From Muribaculaceae bacterium (GTDB lineage: Bacteria; Bacteroidota; Bacteroidia; Bacteroidales; Muribaculaceae), in assembly GCA_009775125.1 (NCBI GenBank), contig VSPD01000007.1, positions 8,897-72,896 of the forward strand: a stretch of 64,000 nucleotides of DNA, read 5' to 3'. The stretch's first letter is position 1. Each line of letters starts with the position of its first letter. Both the position numbers and the translations under genes were made by a program. Under the pieces are notes generated by a model. The model had not been told where the DNA came from. It made no database searches and saw only the letters and a program-made list of their open reading frames with translations. This document shows positions 26,976 through 35,671 of this stretch, one piece after another.

Positions 26976-28634
26976 CTACATAACCCCTGTGGGGTCGATG
27001 AACGAGGCCCCGGCATAGGGACGATTTTCGCATCCGATATACAGGGTGTCGAAAGCATCTGTGCCGTCAGTACGGAGTTCAAGGCGGTCATCTTCGGTCT
27101 CTGCAAGTTTCTCGCCGGACTTATCTTTTTGAAAGCCGTTTCGACCTCGGCTCACTCCGGCGCTCTGCACGGCCAGAATAAGATCATCGTTATTCTGACG
27201 ATTAAAGTACGGAGTCAAGCGGTTAAGCCCGGCAAAGCCACGGTTAATGAGGTTGTATTTTTCATCGTGGCGCATGGGATTGCCAAGCGGAGTGGCCACC
27301 ACATGCCAGCCGTGCTTCTCAAACTCGTTGATGATGGTGTAGCGGAAATCGACAGAGTTGACAGCGTAGTTCGACCCGAGCGCCGTTGTGTCATAATAGA
27401 ACACAACCGTCTTGCACCGGTGATGAGCGTAATATTGGCAAAAATCGGCCACAAGAGCCGGAATTTTACGCTCATACTTCACATAGAATGATTTGAGCAC
27501 ATTGAGCCGGCCGAGCCGTTCATCCGGCTGTCCGGCCACAATCCAGTTGATATTTGCATTGTAGTCCATACCGATACAGATAGGGCGATATCGGTCAAGG
27601 TCGCGGTCAGCCCGGCAGTCCATTGCTTCCGGCTCAAAGTCGAAGCCAATGGTGTCGAGGTATTCAAAATCGCTGTCGTTATACTTGTGGTCTTCCTTCA
27701 TCGAGCTATAGAAGCCGTCGCGGGCAATACCAATTTTCTGACACATGATCGATGTCTGAAAAGTGAGCGGCGTGAGGTCGCGCTTCATGTCGCGCAGATA
27801 TTGCTCGCCAAGGAGCTGTACATTTTCCACCGAGGAATATTCCCGGTAGTAGGTGGCAATAGAGCGCAACTTGTTGATGTTTGCGTCGAGCCTCCTGAGG
27901 TGGCCACGAAGATATGCCGGTGGCTCGATGCCTTTTTGCCGCATTTCAAGAATTTTCTGCTTCAGCCGCCACTGCTCAACAACACCGGCCTCGATTGCCC
28001 GCACAATCTTCAAATTGCGTTCTGTTTTCATATCCTTCTCGTACTCCAAGAACCATGAGCCTTTTTTACTCTGAGGCATATCCGAGAGTATGAGCATGGC
28101 ATGATTGAAGGAGTGCCGTGAGAAATGGCTTTTAATGCCGCCATTGGCCGGAAGCGTTTCCTGATGCAGCTTCACCGGATCGATGAATTTCGCCTCGTCG
28201 ATGAGGAGCCACGACAATGTAAGCGAGTTGGCTGCTCCTTTGCGGTCCTGCGAGAGAATGACGGCCACCGAGCCATTATAGAATGATATTACGCTTTCCC
28301 ACTCCTCCGGTTCGGTGATTGGTTTTGCGAATGTTTTGGGCGGGCGGCGACCCACCACATAGTGAATACCTTTCTTAAAGCCCCAGCGCTCCCAAGCCGC
28401 AAAGAGGCCGGGGAGTGTGTTGGTGAGGCCGTGCTTGAAGGTAGGCACCACAATACCTCCGGTACTGCCCGGCATACGTTGCATCATTTTCAGCACGTAT
28501 GGAGCGGCAATGGAGTCAGTCTTGCCGGTACGTCGCCCGGCCACGACCACAGTGGTACGGGCGGCAATAAGCTGCGCCATCAGCTGCGGTCGATTGAAAT
28601 ATACCTGTTTAGCTTTCGGGTTGACCTGTGCCAT
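26976..28634 (-). CDS. Terminase large subunit
   Basis: 552 residues. ATPase with Walker A VVVAGRRTGKT at about residue 30 and Walker B LLIDEAKF near 148; the C-terminal RNase H-like nuclease starts with IGMDYNANI near 355. It packages DNA into proheads and cuts it. It follows the probable small subunit by 11 bp. Confidence 0.92.
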   Translation of the reverse strand: MAQVNPKAKQVYFNRPQLMAQLIAARTTVVVAGRRTGKTDSIAAPYVLKMMQRMPGSTGGIVVPTFKHGLTNTLPGLFAAWERWGFKKGIHYVVGRRPPKTFAKPITEPEEWESVISFYNGSVAVILSQDRKGAANSLTLSWLLIDEAKFIDPVKLHQETLPANGGIKSHFSRHSFNHAMLILSDMPQSKKGSWFLEYEKDMKTERNLKIVRAIEAGVVEQWRLKQKILEMRQKGIEPPAYLRGHLRRLDANINKLRSIATYYREYSSVENVQLLGEQYLRDMKRDLTPLTFQTSIMCQKIGIARDGFYSSMKEDHKYNDSDFEYLDTIGFDFEPEAMDCRADRDLDRYRPICIGMDYNANINWIVAGQPDERLGRLNVLKSFYVKYERKIPALVADFCQYYAHHRCKTVVFYYDTTALGSNYAVNSVDFRYTIINEFEKHGWHVVATPLGNPMRHDEKYNLINRGFAGLNRLTPYFNRQNNDDLILAVQSAGVSRGRNGFQKDKSGEKLAETEDDRLELRTDGTDAFDTLYIGCENRPYAGASFIDPTGVM

Positions 28635-28645
28635 TGTTGATCGGG

Positions 28646-29266
28646 TTATTGCGAAGCGCTCTGCTCCGCAGAGAATAAATGGTCTTCTTCAAGGTCGGCC
28701 TCCTCGAATTCAACATCTTGAATATCGGGGTGGTCGCGAAGAAGTTCCTTGGTGAGTTTGGATATGTGGTTGTAGAGGTCGGGAATAGGAGTAAGGCCGA
28801 TCACAGTGGGGTCAGTGGTAGCGCACCAGGGTTGCACCGGGATAAGGTCGTACTCCGGCATAAAGTCATCGGGCTTGTCAAGGCCGTTGACTTTCGACAT
28901 AGTAGCGATAACGCGCTCCATTGTCTTCGTGTCCTTTCGAGCCTTGGCCATGGCGTATGTTTCCGCCAGCATTTCATTGGCCTTGGCTCGGTAATACTCT
29001 TTGGAGTGACACGAAAGCAAGGGAACAAGCTGATGAATAATATTGATATCAGCATAGGCCGTTGACTGCGACACACCATAACGTGACATGATTTGGTCAC
29101 GCAACTGGCGATCCTTCATCGACGGATTGGCCAACCAATAATTATACATATCGCGAAGCCTCATGACGCGCTCGGCGAGCGGCACAGGGTATTTGTCGCG
29201 GAGTTCGTCCTCCGAGGCAAACAAGTCAACCTTACAGGCTTCGAGTGGAGAGATCATAAGAGCCAT
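28646..29266 (-). CDS. Terminase small subunit, putative
   Basis: 206 residues, directly upstream of the large subunit. The N-terminal half has a helix-turn-helix-like part (LRDQIMSRYGVSQSTAYADI), the middle is helical, and the C-terminus is acidic (DVEFEEADLEEDHLF), as in other small terminases that recognise packaging sites. The 2-bp gap to the upstream gene indicates one operon. Confidence 0.7.
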   Translation of the reverse strand: MALMISPLEACKVDLFASEDELRDKYPVPLAERVMRLRDMYNYWLANPSMKDRQLRDQIMSRYGVSQSTAYADINIIHQLVPLLSCHSKEYYRAKANEMLAETYAMAKARKDTKTMERVIATMSKVNGLDKPDDFMPEYDLIPVQPWCATTDPTVIGLTPIPDLYNHISKLTKELLRDHPDIQDVEFEEADLEEDHLFSAEQSASQ

Positions 29267-29268
29267 AG

Positions 29269-29544
29269 TTATTCATCGTCCTCCATGTCGAGCAGCGCCT
29301 TCTCCGACATCTCCAAAGCCGCAGGCGAGCCTACACGAGCGAGGATTGCCATTTGCTTGCGGATTTCTATCTTCTGCGATATTTTCCCCTTCAGATAGGC
29401 AAGGCGAGCCGGGTGGTCAACACTGTTGATGTCGGCCTTCAGCTCCAATTCAGGCACACCGAGCGAGATGGCGATTTCCGTAGCCGGCATATATAGAGAT
29501 GCGAGCTGTTCAATTGTTTGCAATTGTTCTTCCGAATACTTCAT
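29269..29544 (-). CDS. Small phage protein with HTH-like N-terminus
   Basis: 91 residues. EQLASLYMPATEIAISLGVPELEL has the spacing of a helix-turn-helix, as in small-terminase N-domains. Overlaps the upstream gene by 35 nt. It may be an additional DNA-recognition subunit for packaging. The family is not certain. Confidence 0.5.
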   Translation of the reverse strand: MKYSEEQLQTIEQLASLYMPATEIAISLGVPELELKADINSVDHPARLAYLKGKISQKIEIRKQMAILARVGSPAALEMSEKALLDMEDDE

Positions 29545-30028
29545 GGAATGGCACTGATTGACGGGTTATTACATATTCGAGTTGGTTATGCAGCGAGTCA
29601 AAGACTGCGCGGTCTGTTGAGATTGATCCTGATTCGTAGCGGTTACCGCGAGTCAGGTTCTGGCTCATCACCACAGCCACTTTCCACTTCTCGTTAGAGA
29701 CCAGCAGCAGCTTCGAGTGGTTGTCGGCGAGATAGCAGTTTTTGACTGTTTGTGCGATGAACGGCCACAGAATAAGGGTTTTATTCGTGGCCTTGAAATC
29801 AAGGACAATGTCGAGCGAGCGGACCAAGTTCTCTTTCTTAATGAAGAAAATTCTCCGGAGAAATTCTTCCGAGATGGAGAACGATGTCATCTGCACATCA
29901 GCCGGGCCGGTTTGGTCAAGAATCCATTTGAGCACGTCAGCCACTTGCAGAACATTGCTCAAATAAGCCTGAAAAGGCTTATTGGTCAACGGCTTCAAAA
30001 TGTCGGTGATAGAGGCCGAACGTTTCAT
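29510..30028 (-). CDS. PLD-like protein of the packaging region
   Basis: 172 residues. NHSKLLLVSN and, after about 17 residues, SQNLTRGNRYESG resemble the C-terminal half of a phospholipase D motif (HxK...N...GN...E). The usual Asp after HxKxxxx is not present (Ser instead). One HxK motif would require a dimer, as in PLD-type nucleases. The place between head and packaging genes suggests a nuclease-like accessory role. Inference from motif only. Confidence 0.5.
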   Translation of the reverse strand: MKRSASITDILKPLTNKPFQAYLSNVLQVADVLKWILDQTGPADVQMTSFSISEEFLRRIFFIKKENLVRSLDIVLDFKATNKTLILWPFIAQTVKNCYLADNHSKLLLVSNEKWKVAVVMSQNLTRGNRYESGSISTDRAVFDSLHNQLEYVITRQSVPFHEVFGRTIANN

Positions 30029-30795
30029 TATAGTAATCCGGCATCACGCATCTTGTTGCGGAGCTTGTCTGATGGGTTGACAATTTTGGCGTATAATTCG
30101 CGGATCCTGTCAGCAAGCTCTTCCTTAGGAGACTTGGCATATTGGCCAAGGAGGAGGTTGCAGACCTTTGCAGCATTGGCCGACTCGGTACGGGCATCCA
30201 CCGTCGGAGCAATGGCTGCCACCGGAGTACCCTTGATGTAGTGGTCGTATTTATCCCAGTTCGAGCGGTAGAGCCTATCCTGTTCGACAATATACTTGGC
30301 CCAGGGATAGCGGTCGCTGTCCGGGCAAGTTGAATTCTCAGGGGTGATGAGCCGCAATTTTGTATGAGCATCGCGCATACGGCGAAGCACCTCCGCATTT
30401 TCAACATAGAGCTGCTGCACCTCCGGCGGCAATTCGTCATGGTCAGCACGTTTGCCTCGTTGAAATTCTGTGCGTGGCACAGCGGCAGAGCCGATGACCG
30501 AGCGTTTAGCCGGTTCTGGATTGTCAAGGCCGCGAGCTTTGGCTATCCCATTCACCTCAGTCATCAGCGCGGACACCTCCTCATGAGTGATAATTACAAG
30601 GCGCTGATTGTAGATTTTATTCAGGTGATACTCTATAGCCTCGGCGTTTTTGTGGAGGTTACGCATAATATTTGCATAGAGGATCTTGTTGCGGGTGACT
30701 TGAAGCAAGAGCGTAGCTCCGGCGGCAAGGTTGCGCTTTGATGGCTCAGAGTCGAGCCATTCCTTTATTTTGGGAGTAAGTTCGAGATTGATCAT
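30028..30795 (-). CDS. Conserved phage protein of the packaging region
   Basis: 255 residues, highly charged and helical, no cysteine-rich or membrane part (one Cys in NSTCPDSD). Shares one base with the next gene. I do not recognise a domain; such helical proteins beside terminase are often small-terminase-like or scaffold partners. Confidence 0.45.
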   Translation of the reverse strand: MINLELTPKIKEWLDSEPSKRNLAAGATLLLQVTRNKILYANIMRNLHKNAEAIEYHLNKIYNQRLVIITHEEVSALMTEVNGIAKARGLDNPEPAKRSVIGSAAVPRTEFQRGKRADHDELPPEVQQLYVENAEVLRRMRDAHTKLRLITPENSTCPDSDRYPWAKYIVEQDRLYRSNWDKYDHYIKGTPVAAIAPTVDARTESANAAKVCNLLLGQYAKSPKEELADRIRELYAKIVNPSDKLRNKMRDAGLL

Positions 30796-30827
30796 ATGTT
30801 AACTTCGTTTTACTTTGGCTGCGCTCG

Positions 30828-30883
30828 GCAATACCCAAGCTCATCGCCTTGGCGCTTCGCTTGGCGAAGAACCTTGGTATTGC
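30828..30883. repeat. Dispersed intergenic hairpin, copy 3
   Basis: Outer arms GCAATACCCAAGC and CCTTGGTATTGC enclose an inner hairpin (TCGCC at 30844, GGCGA at 30863). The flank GGCTGCGCTCG matches copies 1 and 2. It fills the 98-bp gap between the phosphoribosyltransferase stop and the 30795 start. Confidence 0.5.
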
Positions 30884-30893
30884 TCTCACTGGC

Positions 30894-31571
30894 TCAAAGT
30901 TTGTTATTAATTCCGGCCATGAAGAGCAAAGTCTTACCGAGAGGACGGAGAAGTTCGTTCATACCTTTCAGGGTAGAGCCTGTGGTAACGAAGTCATCGA
31001 ACACGATGACATTAGGCTCATTCGGCAACACATTCAATGTAAACACCGCATTTATGCGCTGACGCGAGTGGCAAAAGGCAACGTCCTCATAAAAAGGGAT
31101 ATTGAGCCTTTTGTGAATTTCTTCACAAATAAGCGACGCAAAGTTTTTCTCCTTGTGTCGGCGCTTCGGTGACGTGCATATACACCAGTGGCCGGAGCAC
31201 AATGATGGGCCAAGCATTTTAACTAAAAAGTCCGACACGGCTTCCGCAAAATGCGGTATTTCTGCCGGGTCGGACTTTATTTCGGTGAGTGTTCTGCCCA
31301 TCAGGGACTTTTGCCATAGCGAGAGGAACCAGAGCCCGGCGCGAGGCGTTATTCGCGGTCGGAACTCGAAATTACATCGCGCTTCGGTAGATTTGTCCCA
31401 ACTTTTGCGAGCTTGAACGGCGAAGATGTCTTTGCCCGGAGAAAGATCACCGAGAACCGGAGAGCCGTCGGCCACCTCATAATCTGCCAGGATTGAGGTG
31501 ACGAGCGACGGCAGGCTCACGGTGTTCTTTTCAGGAGAGTCAGACTCCGGCGGCCTCGTTGATGATGCCAT
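30894..31571 (-). CDS. Phosphoribosyltransferase family protein (ComF-like)
   Basis: 225 residues from the Met at 31571; the frame stays open further up but has coding character only from here. The PRPP-binding loop VIVFDDFVTTGST lies near residue 195, with preceding RINAVFTLN as in ComF-type and related type I phosphoribosyltransferases. Residues of about 100-145 carry Cys-Ser-Gly-His-Trp-Cys. It may act in nucleotide salvage or DNA modification; ComF homologues support DNA uptake. Its place inside the head operon is odd. It overlaps the upstream gene by 32 nt. Confidence 0.7.
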   Translation of the reverse strand: MASSTRPPESDSPEKNTVSLPSLVTSILADYEVADGSPVLGDLSPGKDIFAVQARKSWDKSTEARCNFEFRPRITPRAGLWFLSLWQKSLMGRTLTEIKSDPAEIPHFAEAVSDFLVKMLGPSLCSGHWCICTSPKRRHKEKNFASLICEEIHKRLNIPFYEDVAFCHSRQRINAVFTLNVLPNEPNVIVFDDFVTTGSTLKGMNELLRPLGKTLLFMAGINNKL

Positions 31572-32124
31572 CTTCGGTGGGGATGGGGCCGTTGTAGAAG
31601 GGAGCATCAGCGACGTCATCCGCTTCAAGGGCGAAGGTTGTGCCGGCCGAGCCGGTAGCGCCTTGGCCATTGTCGCGTGCCGGCGATACGGTGGCACCAT
31701 TGTACTTCTCGCAACCGACAACGCGGAAGCGACCGTCCATATCTTCGACAATGCCGATGACACGGGTGTTGATCAACGTTGTTGCTGCCGCAGCGGCTTC
31801 GGGGCCGATACCGGGGTGCACAATGGTAGTGGTGACCTTGAAGGTTTTCGAGGGTTCCTCGCCCTGAGTTTCGGATTTGAACTCAGCCTTGTTTGGAAGG
31901 TGGTCGTAACGCTTGAACTTCTCGCCTTCGGCCAGAGTAAACTGGCCTTCATATGTAGCAGAGGTAGGACGGCCATATTCGTCCACCGGAAGCGTTGGGA
32001 AACCAACTACAGACGACACAGCGACAAGGTATGCGCTACGCTTAATACCAGGAGTAACGGGAACACCCTCGCAGCGTTTGAGCTCCTGCAGGGTAGCGAA
32101 GCAGGATTTAGGATCTTTTGCCAT
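31540..32124 (-). CDS. Major tail tube or structural protein, putative
   Basis: 194 residues, directly after the major capsid gene. Beta-rich with YLVAVSSVVGFPTLP, many Thr/Val and TTTIVHPGIG, no membrane part. Size and composition suit a tail tube subunit or a head decoration protein. The assignment is by position and composition. Confidence 0.5.
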   Translation of the reverse strand: MAKDPKSCFATLQELKRCEGVPVTPGIKRSAYLVAVSSVVGFPTLPVDEYGRPTSATYEGQFTLAEGEKFKRYDHLPNKAEFKSETQGEEPSKTFKVTTTIVHPGIGPEAAAAATTLINTRVIGIVEDMDGRFRVVGCEKYNGATVSPARDNGQGATGSAGTTFALEADDVADAPFYNGPIPTEDGIINEAAGV

Positions 32125-32144
32125 GAGTAATTGCGTTATGAGGG

Positions 32145-33125
32145 TTAAGCGTTAGCGGAAAAATCTACGATGCGCAGTCGGCGCGGGTCAATGGTGCGAA
32201 ACTGGAAGCCGAGCCACATGTCCGAAGCCATACTGAGGTCGTAATGGCCGGAGCGCATGATGTCGGTTGTTGTCTCGTCGCCCTTGTTGTGCACACCGGC
32301 AAGGAGGTTGCTGGTCTGGGTGATGATGGCTTTGTCAGTGCCGTCAAGTTCGGGCAGACCCACGAGGGTAAGTTTGCGACCGCTACCTTCGACGTAAGGC
32401 TGATCGTACTGAGTGTTGTAGCTGATACCGCTGTGGGTGAGCAGGTACGACTCGTTATACTTGTCGGCGAAGTCAGAGGAGACGAGCATCACATTGTTCT
32501 CGCGGCGCATGAAGTGATTCATGGAGAACAGAATTTCCTTTGCAACATCAACGGCGTTGGCATTGGTGACAGCGTCGGTGAATTTGAAAAGGTTGCCCTT
32601 TGCCTCGGAGATGTTGCCGGCTTCGATTTCCTGATCGGCGATAGTAAGAAGGCCGTCGCAGAGGTCGAGGGTGGTATCACCTTCCGGGTTGCGTTTGCCG
32701 GTGAAAGCGGCCTGGGCAATGTGCTGGCCACGAGCCTTGACAATCTGGGCCAGGACGAGCAGCGTAGTGCCGGCTTTCTTGATTGCATCGGTGATGACCG
32801 GGTCATCATAGCCCAGAGGAATGTCGATGTAGTCAACGGGAGAGAAAGTTTCGATAACGTTGCCGTGGAAAGTTTCAATCTCGCGGAAGTCGATATCGAC
32901 GGTGGCCGCAGAAGTGCGGTCTTTCTTGAAGGGAGCGAACTGGCTCTTTCCGCTGATTGAGCCGAAACGGCGTTTTCCACGGAGGCCGGTGACGGTCTGA
33001 AAGTATTTCAGCACGTCCATAGCTGCGCGGATAGGGAGCTGAGAGAGGACCGGATCCCACTTGATGCAGGTCTTTTTGTAGTCCTCGAGCATTGCGTCAG
33101 TGATTTTGATTTGAGCGTCTGCCAT
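32145..33125 (-). CDS. Major capsid protein
   Basis: 326 residues immediately downstream of a ClpP-type protease/scaffold gene, the classical place for the major capsid protein. The N-terminal part is helical, followed by an E-loop-like stretch (GKSQFAPFKKDRTSAATVDIDF) and a C-terminus rich in beta strands (MWLGFQFRTIDPRRLRIVDFSANA). HK97-like fold is expected from family knowledge, not shown. Confidence 0.75.
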   Translation of the reverse strand: MADAQIKITDAMLEDYKKTCIKWDPVLSQLPIRAAMDVLKYFQTVTGLRGKRRFGSISGKSQFAPFKKDRTSAATVDIDFREIETFHGNVIETFSPVDYIDIPLGYDDPVITDAIKKAGTTLLVLAQIVKARGQHIAQAAFTGKRNPEGDTTLDLCDGLLTIADQEIEAGNISEAKGNLFKFTDAVTNANAVDVAKEILFSMNHFMRRENNVMLVSSDFADKYNESYLLTHSGISYNTQYDQPYVEGSGRKLTLVGLPELDGTDKAIITQTSNLLAGVHNKGDETTTDIMRSGHYDLSMASDMWLGFQFRTIDPRRLRIVDFSANA

Positions 33126-33144
33126 AGGAGAGAGTTGTTATTGG

Positions 33145-34185
33145 TTACGGAATCATTTTGAGCAGCGCCTCGGCCACCTTGTCGGGATCGACATCGGCTT
33201 CAGGTTTTTGCTGCATTTCGGTTGTTTTTTCCGCCGGTTCTTTGGCAAGATCCTTGACTTTGCCATCGAGCTCGGCGATTTTCGTCTCCTGCTCGGCAAT
33301 CTTGGCATCTTTCTCGGCGATTTTGGCATTGAGGTCAGCAACGGCAGAGTCATGCTCAGCCAGTTTGCCCTCAATCTTGTCGGCCTGCTCCTCTGTGAGG
33401 GACACGCCACCATCGGCCACGGCTACGGTGACACCGAGCAGGGCCGCGAGTTTGGCGAATGTTTTAGCCATTGTGTTGTTGGGTTGTGCGGCCTCGGTTG
33501 AGTCCTCGACGGAGGCCTTGGCTGCGGGTTTAGAAGAAAAAAAGTTGAAAAGTCGCTCGAGGAACGAGCCTTTTTTGACATCGATAGGAGGGATAGGGAT
33601 TCCGGCATCGGCAAAGACCGAGGCAACGGAGTCGGTGAGCACCGGCTTCTCGTCCTCAGGATCATTTGTGATTTCATCGACAAAGCCCCACTCCTTGGCC
33701 TGTTGAGCCGTGAGCCATGCGCCCTCCTTCATCAGTGTCAGGAGTTCGTCCTTGGGTTTCTTGCATCGCTTGGCATACATGCCGGCAATGCAGCCGTCGA
33801 TAGTTTCATTATCCTTCTTCTGCTTTTCGAGCTCGGCGATATGAGCCGCCAGTTCGTCGGCATTCATATAGTCCCACTCCAACACCAGCGACATGCACTT
33901 ATGCACCAGGAAAAGCGCATCAGCGTCAATGGTGATGTGCTTGGCTCCCATGGCGGCGATTGTAGCCGCCGAGGCGTTCATTCCCACATAGTGGCAGTGA
34001 ACGTTGCCATGGAGATTGAAAAGAGAAGAAATTGATAAAGCGGTAGCGACATCGCCTCCGGTAGAGTCAATCAAGACGTGGACCTCGTTGTCCTTGTGCT
34101 TGTCAAGGACATAGTTGACCATATCGGCATTGAAATCCCAATAACCGACACGGCCTTTGAGGAAGAGATTGTAATTTTTAGGCAT
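33145..34185 (-). CDS. ClpP-type prohead protease with scaffold-like tail
   Basis: 346 residues from the Met at 34185 (MPKNYNLF); this start fits the promoter, which would begin RNA near 34200. Residues 1-190 form a ClpP/SppA-like serine protease: GMNASAATIAAMGA holds the Ser nucleophile (about 69) and FLVHKCM the His (about 95). Residues 230-340 are a Glu/Lys/Ala coiled coil, as in fused protease-scaffold proteins. It would trim scaffold or capsid protein during head maturation. Confidence 0.88.
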   Translation of the reverse strand: MPKNYNLFLKGRVGYWDFNADMVNYVLDKHKDNEVHVLIDSTGGDVATALSISSLFNLHGNVHCHYVGMNASAATIAAMGAKHITIDADALFLVHKCMSLVLEWDYMNADELAAHIAELEKQKKDNETIDGCIAGMYAKRCKKPKDELLTLMKEGAWLTAQQAKEWGFVDEITNDPEDEKPVLTDSVASVFADAGIPIPPIDVKKGSFLERLFNFFSSKPAAKASVEDSTEAAQPNNTMAKTFAKLAALLGVTVAVADGGVSLTEEQADKIEGKLAEHDSAVADLNAKIAEKDAKIAEQETKIAELDGKVKDLAKEPAEKTTEMQQKPEADVDPDKVAEALLKMIP

Positions 34186-34206
34186 AGCGTTTGATTGTCT
34201 ATGCCG

Positions 34207-34237
34207 CAAAATTATACTCTAATCTCTGCGTCTTAAA
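34207..34237 (-). promoter_or_regulatory. Head-operon promoter overlapping an inverted repeat
   Basis: Minus strand TTTA (34234-34237), 19 bp, TAATTTTG (34207-34214). An 8-bp perfect inverted repeat (TGCGTCTT at 34227-34234, AAGACGCA at 34245-34252) covers the -33 side, a natural operator for a repressor or a site for a late activator. Directs the protease-capsid operon. Confidence 0.55.
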
Positions 34238-34240
34238 AGA

Positions 34241-34660
34241 CTACAAGACGCATGGGAGCACGGATTTTTGAGCAATGTGAGAGATTTTGTAGGTGCGAAC
34301 TGCGGCCGACCGTCCCGGCTCGCCTGTAGATTCAGTGTATTCGATTTTCGGGTAGCGGCCTTCACGCGAGCCAATCAGGTATTGGCGACCATCAGCAGCC
34401 GTGACCACGAAAGCAATATGTTCGCCTTCGGGCAAAGGGTGAATGGTCGCAAACTCTAATTTGGACTTTTCCTGACGTGTGCCATTGACTTTTGAGCCGT
34501 CCCATTGCAGAATCGGTCGGCCACTGAACTCTACGGTCTCAGAAGGCGCTGCAATGGCCACAACGCAGCCGCAGATAGAGTGCAGCATAACACCGGCCTG
34601 AAGGTCGGCACATCGCACGATTTGGATTTTCTTGATGCCGGGGAGAGATTGACAGCTCAT
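34241..34660 (-). CDS. Phage protein, unknown
   Basis: 139 residues, beta-rich, Cys near the start (SCQSLPG, HSICGCVV). The end, KIEYTESTGEPGRSAAVRTYKI, has the look of a virion component. It ends just upstream of the head-operon promoter. No domain recognised. Short direct repeats TTTGTACGC lie upstream at about 34680-34700. Confidence 0.5.
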   Translation of the reverse strand: MSCQSLPGIKKIQIVRCADLQAGVMLHSICGCVVAIAAPSETVEFSGRPILQWDGSKVNGTRQEKSKLEFATIHPLPEGEHIAFVVTAADGRQYLIGSREGRYPKIEYTESTGEPGRSAAVRTYKISHIAQKSVLPCVL

Positions 34661-34741
34661 ATGGTGTTTATTTTGTGCAGTTTGTACGCTTTGTACGCTT
34701 TGGTAATTTTGCCGTCTGAAGTAAACGACATTTAACTTTCT

Positions 34742-35203
34742 TTAACTCGTTTTTCCTTGACTTTTTTTGCGCATACGCAGATACATCTGCCGGATAGATT
34801 CCCAGTTTGTTTCGGTCCGCTCGATGCCATGTTTATCCATGAAGTCATAAATGATGTCGGTGATCTGCACGTCATGGTCAAACAACTCGCAAAGTTCCAA
34901 GAACATCTGCGAACGGAACAATCTTTTGCAAGCCGACACGAGAGCCGTGCGGCCCGACTCGCTCAGGTAATTGCGAGTGGCCGGATTGATGCCCTTGAAG
35001 GTCGGCACTTCCACCGGAAGCAGCGCCGGGTCGGGTTTCTCCTGATACCCGCGAGGAGGCTGACGAAGCAATGAATATAGCACGGCTTGCGGAGCCGAGC
35101 CTCGTTGAAAAACGACGCGCTTGGTATCCTCGTCCCAATAATGATGACGTAGCCATTGGTCGAGGTAAGCGGGAGCTTGTATATAGATTGTGAACTGCGA
35201 CAT
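34742..35203 (-). CDS. Phage protein, unknown
   Basis: 153 residues, mixed alpha/beta, with SQFTIYIQAPAYLDQWLRHHYW at the start and a basic C-terminus (RMRKKSQGK). It begins after the 850-bp non-coding gap, with a -7-like box (TAACTTTG, minus, 35238-35245) lacking a good -33 partner. Could be a late regulator or DNA-binding protein; no motif decides. Confidence 0.5.
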   Translation of the reverse strand: MSQFTIYIQAPAYLDQWLRHHYWDEDTKRVVFQRGSAPQAVLYSLLRQPPRGYQEKPDPALLPVEVPTFKGINPATRNYLSESGRTALVSACKRLFRSQMFLELCELFDHDVQITDIIYDFMDKHGIERTETNWESIRQMYLRMRKKSQGKTS

Positions 35204-35589
35204 GCCAAAAATTGAAATATGAGTTGATTAGTTAATGCAAAGTTACGAATAATTCTGATATTGATTGAATCTGCGTTTACAAATAGTTAAAGACTAATTC
35301 AAACTCAGTAGAAATTTTTCTTTAGGCAGGTGCATTTGTGCCGTACATTTGTACGGTTTTCCATTAATCCCAATATATCAACTACTTACATCCGTACTTT
35401 TTGCATTAAAAAAAGTGCGCCGGAGAGTGCATCATTCGGTGAAGTTTGTACGTCAGTACATTCGTGCGCAAAAGTACGAAAAAAGTACGACATTTAATTC
35501 ACTGATTTACAAATGTAAACGCCAATTCTGTACGAATGTACTCTTTTTTTTACTTCATTACACACAAGAAAAAAAATAAATATAGAAAT

Positions 35590-35605
35590 TGTTTCACGTG
35601 GAACG
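35590..35605. promoter_or_regulatory. parS-like 16-bp site
   Basis: TGTTTCACGTGGAACG matches the reverse complement of the bacterial ParB-binding site TGTTCCACGTGAAACA at 15 of 16 positions. No ParA/ParB gene is in the window. It could let host ParB bind the phage genome; a chance match is possible but unlikely in 64 kb. Confidence 0.45.
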
Positions 35606-35671
35606 TAAAACACTATATATCATCACATTAACCCAATTATCGAGCGTAACGAAGAGCGGTGGGCGCATACT

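Noticed and set aside
31572..31763. Longer start for the phosphoribosyltransferase
   Set aside because: The extra 64 codons overlap the upstream gene out of frame and are Ser/Pro/Ala-rich without homology.
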